Below, in pieces: positions 7,787 to 15,348 of a stretch of 28,938 nt of DNA (position 1 is the stretch's first letter; each line of letters begins with the position of its first letter). This stretch comes from Spirochaetia bacterium (GTDB lineage Bacteria; Spirochaetota; Spirochaetia; Treponematales; Breznakiellaceae): the NCBI GenBank assembly GCA_026002305.1, contig BOBI01000008.1, positions 1 to 28,938 on the forward strand, in the 5' to 3' direction. Under the pieces are notes generated by a model. That model saw nothing but the letters and a program-made list of their open reading frames with translations, searched no databases and had not been told where the DNA came from. Made by a program: the position numbers and the translations under genes.

Positions 7787-8491
7787 ATGATACGACACAA
7801 TATCCTTGTTGTAGACGATGAGGAGCACATTCTTGATGTAGTTAAATCTTATCTTGAGGCAAACGGTTACAATACTTACAGTGCGAAAAACGGCAAAGAA
7901 GCATTAGGCATTATTCAAAAGAAACAGCTTAGCCTTATTTTGCTTGATTTAATGCTGCCCGATTTTAGAGGAGAGGAAATCTGTAAAACAGTCAGACTCT
8001 CCTCTAAAATACCTATCATCATGCTAACTGCGAAAGTTGATGAGGCAAGTATCATCAACGGCTTAAAAATTGGTGCGGACGATTATGTAACAAAACCATT
8101 TAGTCCTAAGCAGCTTATGGCAAGAGTAGAGGCTGCGTTGCGGCGGTCGGGATATAATCCCGAAACAGCAAAAATTCTTCATAGCGGAGATTTAACTATT
8201 GATATTGAAAGCCGTGACGTATTTTTATACCATGAAAATGAAACCAAAAAGATAAATTTTACCAAAGAAGAATTTGAAATTTTACATCTACTGATGAATA
8301 GAAGCGAGAAAATATATACACGCGATGAAATTTTCGAGCGTGTAAAAAATGATGATAGTGATGCGTTTGACCGTGTAATAGATGCGCAAATAAAAAACAT
8401 TAGAGCGAAATTGCAAGATGATGCAAAAAACCCACGTTACATTGCTACCGTTTACGGGATCGGTTATCGTTTTGCGGGACTTGTAACATGA
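7787..8491 (+). CDS. OmpR/PhoB-family response regulator
   Basis: A 234-residue two-component regulator. The receiver domain (about 1-120) carries the acidic pair D10/D11, phospho-acceptor D54 (LILLDLMLPD), switch T81 and K103 in VTKPF. The C-terminal winged helix (about 135-232, ending in the usual ARYIATVYGIGYRF-type recognition wing, here PRYIATVYGIGYRF) binds tandem half-sites. AAGGAGAAC precedes the ATG at 7787. Its stop overlaps the kinase start in an ATGA. Matching tandem 11-bp repeats before this gene, the micropeptide, the transport operon and the CCxxC gene suggest it controls all of them. Position next to copA suggests the signal is copper or envelope metal stress (inference). Confidence 0.9.
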   Translation: MIRHNILVVDDEEHILDVVKSYLEANGYNTYSAKNGKEALGIIQKKQLSLILLDLMLPDFRGEEICKTVRLSSKIPIIMLTAKVDEASIINGLKIGADDYVTKPFSPKQLMARVEAALRRSGYNPETAKILHSGDLTIDIESRDVFLYHENETKKINFTKEEFEILHLLMNRSEKIYTRDEIFERVKNDDSDAFDRVIDAQIKNIRAKLQDDAKNPRYIATVYGIGYRFAGLVT

Positions 8492-9870
8492 CGATCAGTT
8501 TACAAAAAATTATTGCTCTTATTATAACATTTTTTGTTTGTGCTGTCATATTTATATTGAGCGTTGTCATAGGCATAAGCGCAAGAAAAATATTTGCCGA
8601 ATACGTGAAACAAAATATTGAAAAACAAACCGCAGAAATTATTCGCTCTATTTCAGAACAGTACGTATCGTCTAGTGATGATTTTAATATGCAAGGCATA
8701 GATGCAATAGGTATGCATTATATGCATCAAGGTTTTTTTGTATCAGTGAAAAATAATGATGATAAGATGCTCTGGAATATCCGCGAAATGAATTCTACGG
8801 ATTGCGCCTTAATTGTGGAAGAAATACAAACACGTATGAAGAAAGAACTTAAAACAGTTGGGGACTTTCAAAAAATAGCATATCCTATACAACACAACAA
8901 TGAAAATATTGCTTCGATTGTCATAGAAAGTTATGGACCTTTTTTTTATAGCGAAGGCGAGGTGCGTTTTATAAAAACACTTAATCGTATTTTTGCCGCA
9001 AGCGGCGTATTGTTTGCACTGTTAAGTATTATGCTGTCTTTTTTTATTAGCAATTTTCTTTCAAAACCGGTATTAGATACGGCAGACGCAGCCGAGCGAA
9101 TAGCACAAGGAGACTTTTCAATACGTGTTCCGCAAAAAAAACGGATAAAAGAACTTGCACGGCTTTCACTTTCAATCAATGATCTTGCATTAACTTTAGA
9201 AAACGGCGAACAATGGCAAAAACGGCTTTCTTCCGACATTGCTCACGAACTAAGAACTCCACTCACCGCTCTTCAAGGCAATATCGAAGGAATGTTAGAC
9301 GGTGTTTTTGAAGCATCAGAAAAACGCCTTACTGTTTGCAAGGATGAAATTGAACGTTTGACTAATCTTGTCTCAGATTTAAACCAACTCTCTCTTTTAG
9401 AAAAAGAAAATCTCATTTTGAAAAAAACTGATTTTGACCTTGCGGAATTATTGCAAGCCGTAACGGAGGAGTTTACTTTGCTTGCCTCTGAAAAAGGTTT
9501 ACATATTACAACACGAACAGAAAGCGCACCGCTGCACGCTGATTATGAAAAGCTAAAACAAGTTTTTATCAATCTTTTTTCAAATGCTATTAAATACACA
9601 GACAACGGCGACATAACAGTTACGCTAAAAGCTGAAAAGAACAACTACCATTATAAAATATCTGTCCGCGATACAGGAATCGGCATACCGGAAGCTGATT
9701 TGCCTCATATTTTTGAGCGTTTTTACCGCACTGATAAATCACGAAATCGCGGAACAGGCGGCACAGGTATCGGCCTAACAGTTGTTTTATCAATAGTTAA
9801 GGCACACGGCGGCACTGTTTGTGTTGAAAATCAAAAAGAGCGTGGCACAGTTTTTACAGTTTTTTTGTAA
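8488..9870 (+). CDS. Membrane sensor histidine kinase
   Basis: A 460-residue partner of the upstream regulator, with which it overlaps by 4 nt. TM1 is at about 8-30, followed by a periplasmic sensor region (about 31-160), TM2 at about 166-190, a HAMP domain (about 190-242), a HisKA domain with phospho-accepting H253 in SDIAHELRTPL, and an ATPase domain with the N box (NLFSNAIKYT), DTGIGIP and the GTGGTGIGLTVV loop. The periplasmic sensor contains SHWHC-unlike but Met/His-bearing stretches (MQGIDAIGMHYMHQGF), which could bind metal. That is a guess. The length and architecture are those of complete CusS/CpxA-style kinases. Confidence 0.9.
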   Translation: MTISLQKIIALIITFFVCAVIFILSVVIGISARKIFAEYVKQNIEKQTAEIIRSISEQYVSSSDDFNMQGIDAIGMHYMHQGFFVSVKNNDDKMLWNIREMNSTDCALIVEEIQTRMKKELKTVGDFQKIAYPIQHNNENIASIVIESYGPFFYSEGEVRFIKTLNRIFAASGVLFALLSIMLSFFISNFLSKPVLDTADAAERIAQGDFSIRVPQKKRIKELARLSLSINDLALTLENGEQWQKRLSSDIAHELRTPLTALQGNIEGMLDGVFEASEKRLTVCKDEIERLTNLVSDLNQLSLLEKENLILKKTDFDLAELLQAVTEEFTLLASEKGLHITTRTESAPLHADYEKLKQVFINLFSNAIKYTDNGDITVTLKAEKNNYHYKISVRDTGIGIPEADLPHIFERFYRTDKSRNRGTGGTGIGLTVVLSIVKAHGGTVCVENQKERGTVFTVFL

Positions 9871-9871
9871 T

Positions 9872-9891
9872 TTATGTACTTCCGTACATAA
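9872..9891. repeat. Perfect inverted repeat after the kinase gene
   Basis: TTATGTAC and GTACATAA flank a 4-base loop immediately after the kinase stop. No T-run follows on the + strand, so it is a weak terminator candidate. It overlaps the first half of operator copy C and may be part of a regulatory site. Confidence 0.5.
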
Positions 9892-9916
9892 TGTATTCAT
9901 AAGTTCTTTGTATAGT
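9885..9916 (+). promoter_or_regulatory. Tandem 11-bp repeat operator (copy C) and -10
   Basis: TACATAATGTA (9885-9895) and TTCATAAGTTC (9896-9906) match the other three copies. TATAGT (9911-9916) starts 26 bp after the first repeat. The small CCxxC protein gene follows at 9955. Confidence 0.55.
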
Positions 9917-9954
9917 TGATATATAAAGTTTAATGTCTTAATTGGAGGTTTAAT

Positions 9955-10155
9955 ATGTGTTGTCCATCTTGTAAAGTACCGATTTTTTCAATACCACAAC
10001 GTAGACGCCACTCTAGGCATAGAGATATAGAGCGGACAAACGATGGTATTGCGCGCGATATATACGGAAGACCATTGCAAAACTTAGTACGGAAAAATCC
10101 GCAAAATACTCAGGCAGTTAATGCCATACGAAATTTTCAAACAAAAAAAGGTTAA
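9955..10155 (+). CDS. Small CCxxC-containing basic protein
   Basis: A 66-residue protein starting MCCPSCKVPIF, with cysteines at 2, 3 and 6, then a very basic middle (QRRRHSRHRD) and a polar C-terminus. It has no signal peptide, so the Cys cluster would be cytoplasmic. TTGGAGG (9942-9948) gives a good Shine-Dalgarno site. I recognise no family. It carries its own copy of the regulator's operator and -10 at 9885-9916, so it is probably co-induced with the metal locus. A cytoplasmic metal-binding or metal-sequestering role, perhaps standing in for the lost CopZ, is speculation. Confidence 0.6.
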   Translation: MCCPSCKVPIFSIPQRRRHSRHRDIERTNDGIARDIYGRPLQNLVRKNPQNTQAVNAIRNFQTKKG

Positions 10156-10183
10156 GAACGTACAAGTGAGTATCAAAAAAACA

Positions 10184-10222
10184 ACCGGATTATAACGTGA
10201 AAATGTAATGATATAATCCGGT
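10184..10222. repeat. 11-bp perfect inverted repeat between genes
   Basis: ACCGGATTATA (10184-10194) and TATAATCCGGT (10212-10222) form a perfect 11-bp stem with a 17-base loop. The A-run on its left (10175-10183) would act as a T-run only on the minus strand, so it could terminate leftward antisense transcription. For + transcripts it lies in the leader of the gene at 10261 and may be regulatory. The right arm contains a -10-like TATAAT. Confidence 0.5.
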
Positions 10223-10260
10223 AACACATGATTAGTGTTAAAATGTAGGAGGCACACAAA

Positions 10261-11112
10261 TTGCAATTCGGAGTATTCGCATCAGAAATAAAAGCTGATA
10301 GTCCTGCGGAACTTTTTCAAAAAATAAAAGACTATGGTTTTTCGTGCATACAGTTTGATTATCAATCAGTCTGCAAAGAAACGCTAACACAAAAAATAGT
10401 TAGCGAGCTAAATTCGCAAATTGCCGCCGAAATCACCAAATACAACATCGAAATTGCCGCAATCAACAGCAACTTAAATATATCACACACCAACCTAAAA
10501 CAATTTGAACTAACCGCATCGTCGTGTAAAGATTTATCGTGTCCACTCATAACCCTATCGACAGCCTTAGAACCGAATAATAATACACAGGAAACATGGA
10601 AAGATTTATGTCGCATAACAGAACAATGCTTAAAAATTGCTGACACCTACAACATAAATATCGGTATCGAAATAGATACAACCCATATCATAAACACACC
10701 GCAGCAAGCAAAAAAATTTCTTGATGAATTAAAATCACACAGATTAAAAATAATTTTAGATGTTGCAAATCTTTTTCAGAACGGCACGGCAACCTATACG
10801 GATATGAAAATAATTATAGGTAACGCCTTTGAACTTATCGGGCGTGATATTGCCCTTGTCCACGTTAAAGACGTAAAGAGCGGTAACGGTTTAGAATTTG
10901 TAAAAGCGGGTAACGGTATTATTGATTATCATATTTTGTTTGAAGAACTTATAAAAGTAAAATACACAGGCGATTACATCATACACACATTTGAGAAAGA
11001 AAAAAACGTACTACCTGCCGCAGATTTCTTTAGACAGGTGAGCGTTCCGCACCAACAATTTTTACACCCGCAGCATATTCCGCTTCCTAAAAAATATTTT
11101 ATTATACGTTAA
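10261..11112 (+). CDS. Sugar-phosphate isomerase/epimerase-like TIM-barrel protein
   Basis: A 283-residue protein of the xylose-isomerase-like (AP endonuclease family 2) TIM-barrel superfamily. Typical signs are the opening strand FGVFASEIKADSPAELFQKI, metal-ligand-type residues in IGIEIDTTH and LKIILDVANLF, ALVHVKDVKSG and the late GNGIIDYHILFEEL. The start is TTG at 10261, supported by AGGAGG (10247-10252) at 8 nt. No in-frame ATG is better placed. The exact sugar substrate cannot be read from the sequence. It stands alone, and its last 11 bases overlap the end of the convergent minus-strand gene. Confidence 0.75.
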   Translation: MQFGVFASEIKADSPAELFQKIKDYGFSCIQFDYQSVCKETLTQKIVSELNSQIAAEITKYNIEIAAINSNLNISHTNLKQFELTASSCKDLSCPLITLSTALEPNNNTQETWKDLCRITEQCLKIADTYNINIGIEIDTTHIINTPQQAKKFLDELKSHRLKIILDVANLFQNGTATYTDMKIIIGNAFELIGRDIALVHVKDVKSGNGLEFVKAGNGIIDYHILFEELIKVKYTGDYIIHTFEKEKNVLPAADFFRQVSVPHQQFLHPQHIPLPKKYFIIR

Positions 11113-11842
11113 TGTGATTATTATTTTCGTTGGTACGTAACGAACAATAATTTTTTGATATATGGAAAAGTAAGCGTTTTATTTCTATGCTATACTCATT
11201 CATTTTATATTTATGTTCTGTAAGCGCATTGTAACTTTTTATCTCACCATTTTCTTGATTACATATTTCACTAACGATTGCAACCATTCGCACCTTATCA
11301 ATTTTATCAAAATTATCTAATTCATAACAATTTAGTTTTTCCACCAGAGCAACCGTATCAGACGACAGACTGTGTATTGCGTCATTACTTTTTGTATACA
11401 AATTAACAAAGGTCAATAAATCCATTTCGTAAAAAATCATTTGCAATCTATTTAAATATTCATTGAGCGCATGATCGGAAGTATATACTTTCATTCGGTT
11501 ATACTTTCCAAAATCGTCATCAAAATATCGGACACTTCCTTTTGTATAATCCGGCGCAAACTTCCCCGAAAGTATATACAACAACGTGTCAAAAAAATTA
11601 AACCGCACAATAACGCCAGCCGTTGAACTAAAATCAGCTAAACTATTGCACGTTTTACCATTCATAAAAATATTGATAACAAATTCGGTTTCGGTATTTT
11701 TTATTGTTTCTTTGATCAGTTTTAGTACACTTTTTGGCACATCAAACAAATAGCTACCTTGTGTTAGTAATTCTCCTTGTGTAAACACAAGTACATTCTC
11801 ATCTAACTCTTTGATGTACACATTTTTTGTCTTTTCACTCAT
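11102..11842 (-). CDS. Hypothetical protein
   Basis: A 246-residue protein I do not recognise. It has no signal peptide or TM segment and is rich in Asn, Lys and Tyr. I chose ATG 11842 (MSEKTKNVYIKEL) because an AGGGA sequence lies about 9 nt upstream. An in-frame ATG at 11875 would add 11 residues and has no Shine-Dalgarno site. The C-terminal part (about residues 130-230) is helical, with a NEYLNRLQMIFYEMDLLTF segment. The gene converges on the isomerase-like gene and overlaps it by 11 bases. It has no obvious functional partner. Confidence 0.55.
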   Translation of the reverse strand: MSEKTKNVYIKELDENVLVFTQGELLTQGSYLFDVPKSVLKLIKETIKNTETEFVINIFMNGKTCNSLADFSSTAGVIVRFNFFDTLLYILSGKFAPDYTKGSVRYFDDDFGKYNRMKVYTSDHALNEYLNRLQMIFYEMDLLTFVNLYTKSNDAIHSLSSDTVALVEKLNCYELDNFDKIDKVRMVAIVSEICNQENGEIKSYNALTEHKYKMNEYSIEIKRLLFHISKNYCSLRTNENNNHINV

Positions 11843-12126
11843 ACTTGTTTCCCTAATATTTTTAAACATATCCATATAATAACCAAAAAAATAATTTTCG
11901 ACAATCTATAACATAAAAATCAAGAAGGGGGAAGTCTCCCCCTCGCTCCACAGCTACGCTGTTACGCTACCCCCTCTGCGGGGGAGAGCATATATAAAAA
12001 AGAACATAGAAAAACTGCGAGAGCAGTTTCCCCCCTTCGTACAAATTATCCCGAACAAAAACATCCACCCCCCGCAACGCCCCCAGCCTTGATTAACAAA
12101 TGTGCTGCGCACATTCTCCTTTGTCA

Positions 12127-12169
12127 CACTTTTTGCCGAATGCGCCAGTGAGTGGCGCGGCAAAAAGTG
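12127..12169. repeat. Nested palindrome with T5/A5 arms
   Basis: CACTTTTTGCC pairs with GGCAAAAAGTG as an outer 11-bp stem, and GCGCCA pairs with TGGCGC as an inner stem. The style (homopolymer T/A run inside GC-rich arms) recurs at 12353, 21183, 21237 and 22908. Confidence 0.65.
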
Positions 12170-12184
12170 CGCCAACAAGACCCC

Positions 12185-12246
12185 TCATTTTAGGGTAAAG
12201 CAAGCAGCAGAACTTCGGGCAAAACAGTGCACCGCACTGTTTTGTG
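12185..12246. repeat. 62-bp direct repeat, copy 1
   Basis: It matches 12685-12746 with about five substitutions, at an offset of exactly 500 bp. It ends in a hairpin with an 11-bp stem (CAAAACAGTGC / GCACTGTTTTG) around a 3-base loop. Confidence 0.8.
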
Positions 12247-12352
12247 GGTCGGGGCTTAGCCGCTACGCTTCTGCATATAGAGGCTTTATCTTCCACTTTA
12301 AGCAGCCGTGTACGAAGATTGGCACATAGTTACTTTTTTCTTCAAGGTGTGT

Positions 12353-12397
12353 GCGGGAATTTTTTTGCGGAAAGAGTGAGCAAAAAAAAGTTCCCGC
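12353..12397. repeat. Imperfect palindrome with T7/A8 arms
   Basis: GCGGGAATTTTTTTGC (12353-12368) pairs with GCAAAAAAAAGTTCCCGC (12380-12397), with one or two bulges and an 11-base loop. Confidence 0.6.
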
Positions 12398-12487
12398 CCC
12401 CATCCTTTTCGGTAAAAAAAATGGGGTGGGGCAATGCTCACAGCCTTGTTTTTTTATAGGGTAACTTAATTTTAGGGGGTATACATT

Positions 12488-12793
12488 ATGGTATACACAC
12501 CGCAACTTTCCTATCATTCGTCAGAAATGATTAGGCGTTTATCGTGGGCGTTTGGTCTCCCGATGACCAAAACTTTGGAAACACTTATAAAAAGTTTTCC
12601 TCTGCTAGTCGAGAGTTCGCTAGTTTGTAACAAGTGCAAGAATAAAACTCTTTGTAATATTCTGATTAGTGAAATATACTTCCTTCATTTTAGGGCAAAG
12701 CAAGCGGCAAAACTTCAGGCAAAACAGTGCGCCGCACTGTTTTGTGAAATAAAAGGCACTACGGAAATTATGCTTGATAAAATCAGTGCCTAA
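12488..12793 (+). CDS. Small Cys-containing hypothetical protein with repeat-derived C-terminus
   Basis: A 101-residue ORF with AGGGGG (12474-12479) 8 nt before the ATG. Residues 1-60 look like a genuine protein: a helical ETLIKSFPLLVESS segment, then a CNKCKNKTLC cluster (three cysteines) that could bind a metal. From about residue 67 (HFRAKQAAKLQAKQCAALFC) the sequence is simply the translation of the 62-bp repeat at 12685-12746, so the original C-terminus was probably replaced when the repeat landed there. I know no family. It precedes the J-domain gene by 65 bases and may be cotranscribed with it. Confidence 0.4.
   Translation: MVYTPQLSYHSSEMIRRLSWAFGLPMTKTLETLIKSFPLLVESSLVCNKCKNKTLCNILISEIYFLHFRAKQAAKLQAKQCAALFCEIKGTTEIMLDKISA
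12685..12746. repeat. 62-bp direct repeat, copy 2
   Basis: The second copy of the 12185-12246 repeat, lying inside the 3' part of the ORF at 12488. The terminal hairpin is kept (AAAACAGTGC / GCACTGTTTT), and the substitutions mostly do not disrupt it. Confidence 0.8.
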
Positions 12794-12858
12794 AAATCGG
12801 CTTGCGCTCCCGCACTGCGGAGGCGCATATCACACTAGTTTTATAAGGAAAATAAAAG

Positions 12859-13344
12859 ATGAAATATTTTAGAGATTGTAAAAGTATCGAGGAAGCCAAA
12901 AAATTATACAGGGAATTACTAAAACAGTACCACCCGGACATTGCAGGAATGGATGGTGAAGCCGCCACCGTTGAAATCATAAACGAGTTTAACAAGTTTA
13001 TTGATTGCTTCGTTTCTAATTCGTTTGAACAGTATTATGCGGACAAAGAAGAAGAAAATCCGGATATGTCCACGATCACACCGTTTCAAGAAGTGTTAAA
13101 AAAGATAATACACTTTGATTGTGAAATCGAGATAATCGGCTATTGGATTTACTGTTTCAATTCTTTTAATGTCCACGAACAACTAAAAGAATTAGGGTTT
13201 TGGTTTAGTGGTAAACACAAAGCGTGGATTTATTCAGGCAAGGCTAAAAGCCGTTTTGTAACAAAGGCAACAACCGATCAACTGCGAGCCTGTAAAGGTT
13301 CGTACAAAGTAGAGAGGGAAGAAACCGCTTTATTGTTTGCATAA
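12859..13344 (+). CDS. J-domain (DnaJ-like) protein
   Basis: A 161-residue cytoplasmic protein. The N-terminus (about 1-55) is a J-domain: helix II YRELLKQY, then the diagnostic HPD at 25-27, then a helix ending FNKFIDCF. J-domains stimulate the ATPase of DnaK. The C-terminal half (about 80-155) contains ELGFWFSGKHKAWIYSGKAK, a segment I associate with short J-domain proteins on phages and plasmids. It lacks the G/F and zinc regions of real DnaJ, so it is an accessory co-chaperone. It converges on the satellite's capsid gene across a terminator. It may belong to the mobile element or to its flank. Confidence 0.7.
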   Translation: MKYFRDCKSIEEAKKLYRELLKQYHPDIAGMDGEAATVEIINEFNKFIDCFVSNSFEQYYADKEEENPDMSTITPFQEVLKKIIHFDCEIEIIGYWIYCFNSFNVHEQLKELGFWFSGKHKAWIYSGKAKSRFVTKATTDQLRACKGSYKVEREETALLFA

Positions 13345-13347
13345 CAA

Positions 13348-13390
13348 TAAAAAAGGGAAGCAGGGCGCGGGAGGGTGCGCTCTACTTCCC
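13348..13390 (-). terminator. Rho-independent terminator of the capsid operon
   Basis: Read on the minus strand, GGGAAG (complement of 13385-13390) pairs with CTTCCC (13355-13360), with a further GAGCGC/GCGC-type inner stem, and is followed directly by T6 (complement of 13349-13354). It lies 22 bases past the capsid stop. It could also slow + transcripts from the J-domain gene. Confidence 0.75.
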
Positions 13391-13411
13391 AACGAAAAAT
13401 TTACTTTACGA

Positions 13412-14746
13412 TTAGCTTGCCGGTGCTGTTTTCATTACTACGATATTATCCTTTGGGCGGGTAACGAGAAAGCCATCACGTTTACGGAACCTTAAAAACA
13501 ATTCGCCGTATTCCATACTTTCGGTAGTGCCGTCAAACCGTTTAATCTCAATGCCTTTTCTGTCGCCGTGTTGAATTCTTTTCGGGTTCATAAAAACGGC
13601 AAAAGGAGTATTCGCTCCGATGTCTGCCAGTTGAGGAAGAATTGAAACTTCATGATACGGGTATAAGTCTAACATTCCTGGCATTGCCTCTGTCGGTCTG
13701 CGCCATATCGGATTTCCCGTACTGTCCTCGATGTTCACCGCATGATTGAGTACTGTTTCGTTGAGAAACCAGCAGCAATCTTTTCGTTCCTCTGCAGGAA
13801 TTTTGTACACTGCGTCCCTAAAGTGTTTCCACGTCAAGGCATTGATGCCGCCTGTGATTGTTATATTTGTTATCTGCGCCGCCTTCATCGCTCCGGTAAA
13901 GGGGTCGGCATTGGCGAGTAAACATTGTTTGTCAAATTCTTGACCGTATGCCTCTGAGAATTCTTCAAGGAACATAGCACCCAGATCAACAAAAATATCT
14001 TCCTCAAATTCGTCATACCACGGAATGAAACCCGCCAACGTGTACGCTTTCAATTCCACACGTTCCGCACCTGCGGGCTTGCTGCCTGTAATCTGCTGAC
14101 CGTAAGCAGTGAGCCAGTGAAGTTCGACACCGCCGTGATTACGGGTAGGCAAGAAGATTGACGCGCCCAGCATCGGGCGATGGCGCACGAGCGGCATCAT
14201 CACACTTTGTTTAGCGGCGTCCTGCATTATTTCAGTTTCGTAAATTGGATTGACAAGGTACTGATCATTAGTACTCATATTGCCCATCGGCGTACCGAGT
14301 GCCGCCTTTTCAATGTTCCAACCTTTATCACCCCATTTCACATCACGAGGGTTAGTCCAGTTATCCGCTTTCAAGTTCGGCGTAAATGCCAACTCTGCCA
14401 GTGTCGCATTGTCTTTGTTCCAAGCTGCCGCAATAGCTTTACCAAGCCGATACTTTAACTCACGGCGCGACAATTCGCGGGGATTAGCCGCTTTGTTTTT
14501 TAGTTCATCGCGCAAACTTTTAACCGTTGCTTTCAATGCTTCGGTTTCCTGTTCCTGCGCACCTGTAACACTCTCCAGTGTTTTCACAATATCTTCAAGT
14601 ATTATTTCTTTCTCTTGAAAATAAGCCGCCGCCTTTGACTGATCTGTAAAACCCGCCGCCTTTGACTGATCTGTAAAACCCGCCGCCTCAATTTTCTGCA
14701 TTGATGCAAGTTTCAACTTGACCGCCGCAATCAATTCTTTACCCAT
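13412..14746 (-). CDS. HK97-family major capsid protein
   Basis: A 444-residue capsid subunit. It has an N-terminal delta/scaffold-like helical region (about 1-100, charged and coiled-coil-forming), after which the protease would normally cut, and then the HK97 fold. Typical segments are the N-arm/E-loop region with LVNPIYETEIMQDA and MPLVRHRPMLGASIFLP, the P-domain and FEEDIFVDLGAMFLEEFSEAY, and the late FAVFMNPKRIQHGDRKG and GFLVTRP strands. The length fits the family. Residues about 22-39 contain an exact tandem copy of AAGFTDQSK. It is the last gene of the operon, 38 bases after the protease, with the terminator just downstream. Confidence 0.85.
   Translation of the reverse strand: MGKELIAAVKLKLASMQKIEAAGFTDQSKAAGFTDQSKAAAYFQEKEIILEDIVKTLESVTGAQEQETEALKATVKSLRDELKNKAANPRELSRRELKYRLGKAIAAAWNKDNATLAELAFTPNLKADNWTNPRDVKWGDKGWNIEKAALGTPMGNMSTNDQYLVNPIYETEIMQDAAKQSVMMPLVRHRPMLGASIFLPTRNHGGVELHWLTAYGQQITGSKPAGAERVELKAYTLAGFIPWYDEFEEDIFVDLGAMFLEEFSEAYGQEFDKQCLLANADPFTGAMKAAQITNITITGGINALTWKHFRDAVYKIPAEERKDCCWFLNETVLNHAVNIEDSTGNPIWRRPTEAMPGMLDLYPYHEVSILPQLADIGANTPFAVFMNPKRIQHGDRKGIEIKRFDGTTESMEYGELFLRFRKRDGFLVTRPKDNIVVMKTAPAS
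14627..14680. repeat. 27-bp perfect tandem duplication in the capsid gene
   Basis: Two identical 27-bp units (14627-14653 and 14654-14680), followed by the first seven bases of a third. They add nine residues (AAGFTDQSK twice) to the scaffold-like N-terminus and keep the frame. Being perfect, the duplication is probably recent and may vary in copy number. Confidence 0.85.
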
Positions 14747-14784
14747 ATTCTATTCTCCTGTCCAAAAATATTTACACTGAATAA

Positions 14785-15345
14785 TCAGTGAATTGCACTA
14801 TTAAAAAATCCGCCAAAAAAATCGGTCTGCTTTGTTTGAGTAATTTTCTTTTCTTTGTTCACTGCCAACTGATCATTACTCATAGTCAGCGCAAAGGGAT
14901 TAGCCGGAACATTACAAATTGAAAATTCTAATAACTCTTGTTTTCGGAATATCAAACTTGTACCGTCCGCTTGCGCTTCTTTTTCCGGCAATTCGATTTC
15001 CAACACACGGAAACCTACAGAGCCGGCACGAAGTACACCGGCTTTGACACGCTCCCCGATACTCCACCCAAACGGATCAAATTCTTTTTGATTGAAAATG
15101 ATATGACCGTTTAACCCCTTCTCATCGGTACCGATGTTCGATGAAACCCCGATAGCCGGAATGTCATAGCGGTGTGCCCACTGCACAACAGGGTTTTGTT
15201 TGTACTGTTCAAGCTCCCAACCCGCAGGATCAACACGCTCATCAAAGCGATCAAGATCAAATGTTGAGAAAGTCCACGGAAAGCCTACTGCTTCACCTTG
15301 TTTATTCTTAACAACCGATAATGTGATGGGAACAAACAGCGACAC
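14785..15345 (-). CDS. HK97-type prohead maturation protease
   Basis: A 186-residue serine protease of the prohead (S78) family that processes the capsid during head assembly. The catalytic His lies in VVQWAHRYDIPAIG and the catalytic Ser in LLEFSICNVPANP. These two motifs at this spacing, with the AGSVGFRVLE strand between them, are diagnostic. The start is GTG at 15345 (SLFVPITLSVV follows). It begins 3 bases after the stop of the 33-residue gene and is followed by the capsid gene, the usual portal-protease-capsid order apart from the regulator inserted before it. Confidence 0.87.
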   Translation of the reverse strand: MSLFVPITLSVVKNKQGEAVGFPWTFSTFDLDRFDERVDPAGWELEQYKQNPVVQWAHRYDIPAIGVSSNIGTDEKGLNGHIIFNQKEFDPFGWSIGERVKAGVLRAGSVGFRVLEIELPEKEAQADGTSLIFRKQELLEFSICNVPANPFALTMSNDQLAVNKEKKITQTKQTDFFGGFFNSAIH

Positions 15346-15348
15346 ATC

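Larger units (their letters stand above)
11876..12487. other. Non-coding, palindrome-rich spacer
   Basis: I see no convincing gene in this 612-base stretch. The ORFs that cross it are low-complexity and lack Shine-Dalgarno sites. It is markedly more GC-rich and structured than its surroundings. It holds a GGGGGA/TCCCCC hairpin near 11926-11941, an AATGTGC-TGC-GCACATT palindrome near 12098-12114, long palindromes at 12127-12169 and 12353-12397, and the first copy of a 62-bp repeat (12185-12246). Confidence 0.6.

Noticed and set aside
9872..9891. Terminator after the histidine kinase
   Set aside because: The stem is perfect but AT-rich, and no T-run follows it. It overlaps the operator of the next gene.
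12102..12517. Several overlapping ORFs of 67-84 codons in both strands
   Set aside because: All cross strong palindromes and low-complexity stretches, lack Shine-Dalgarno sites, and encode no recognisable pattern.
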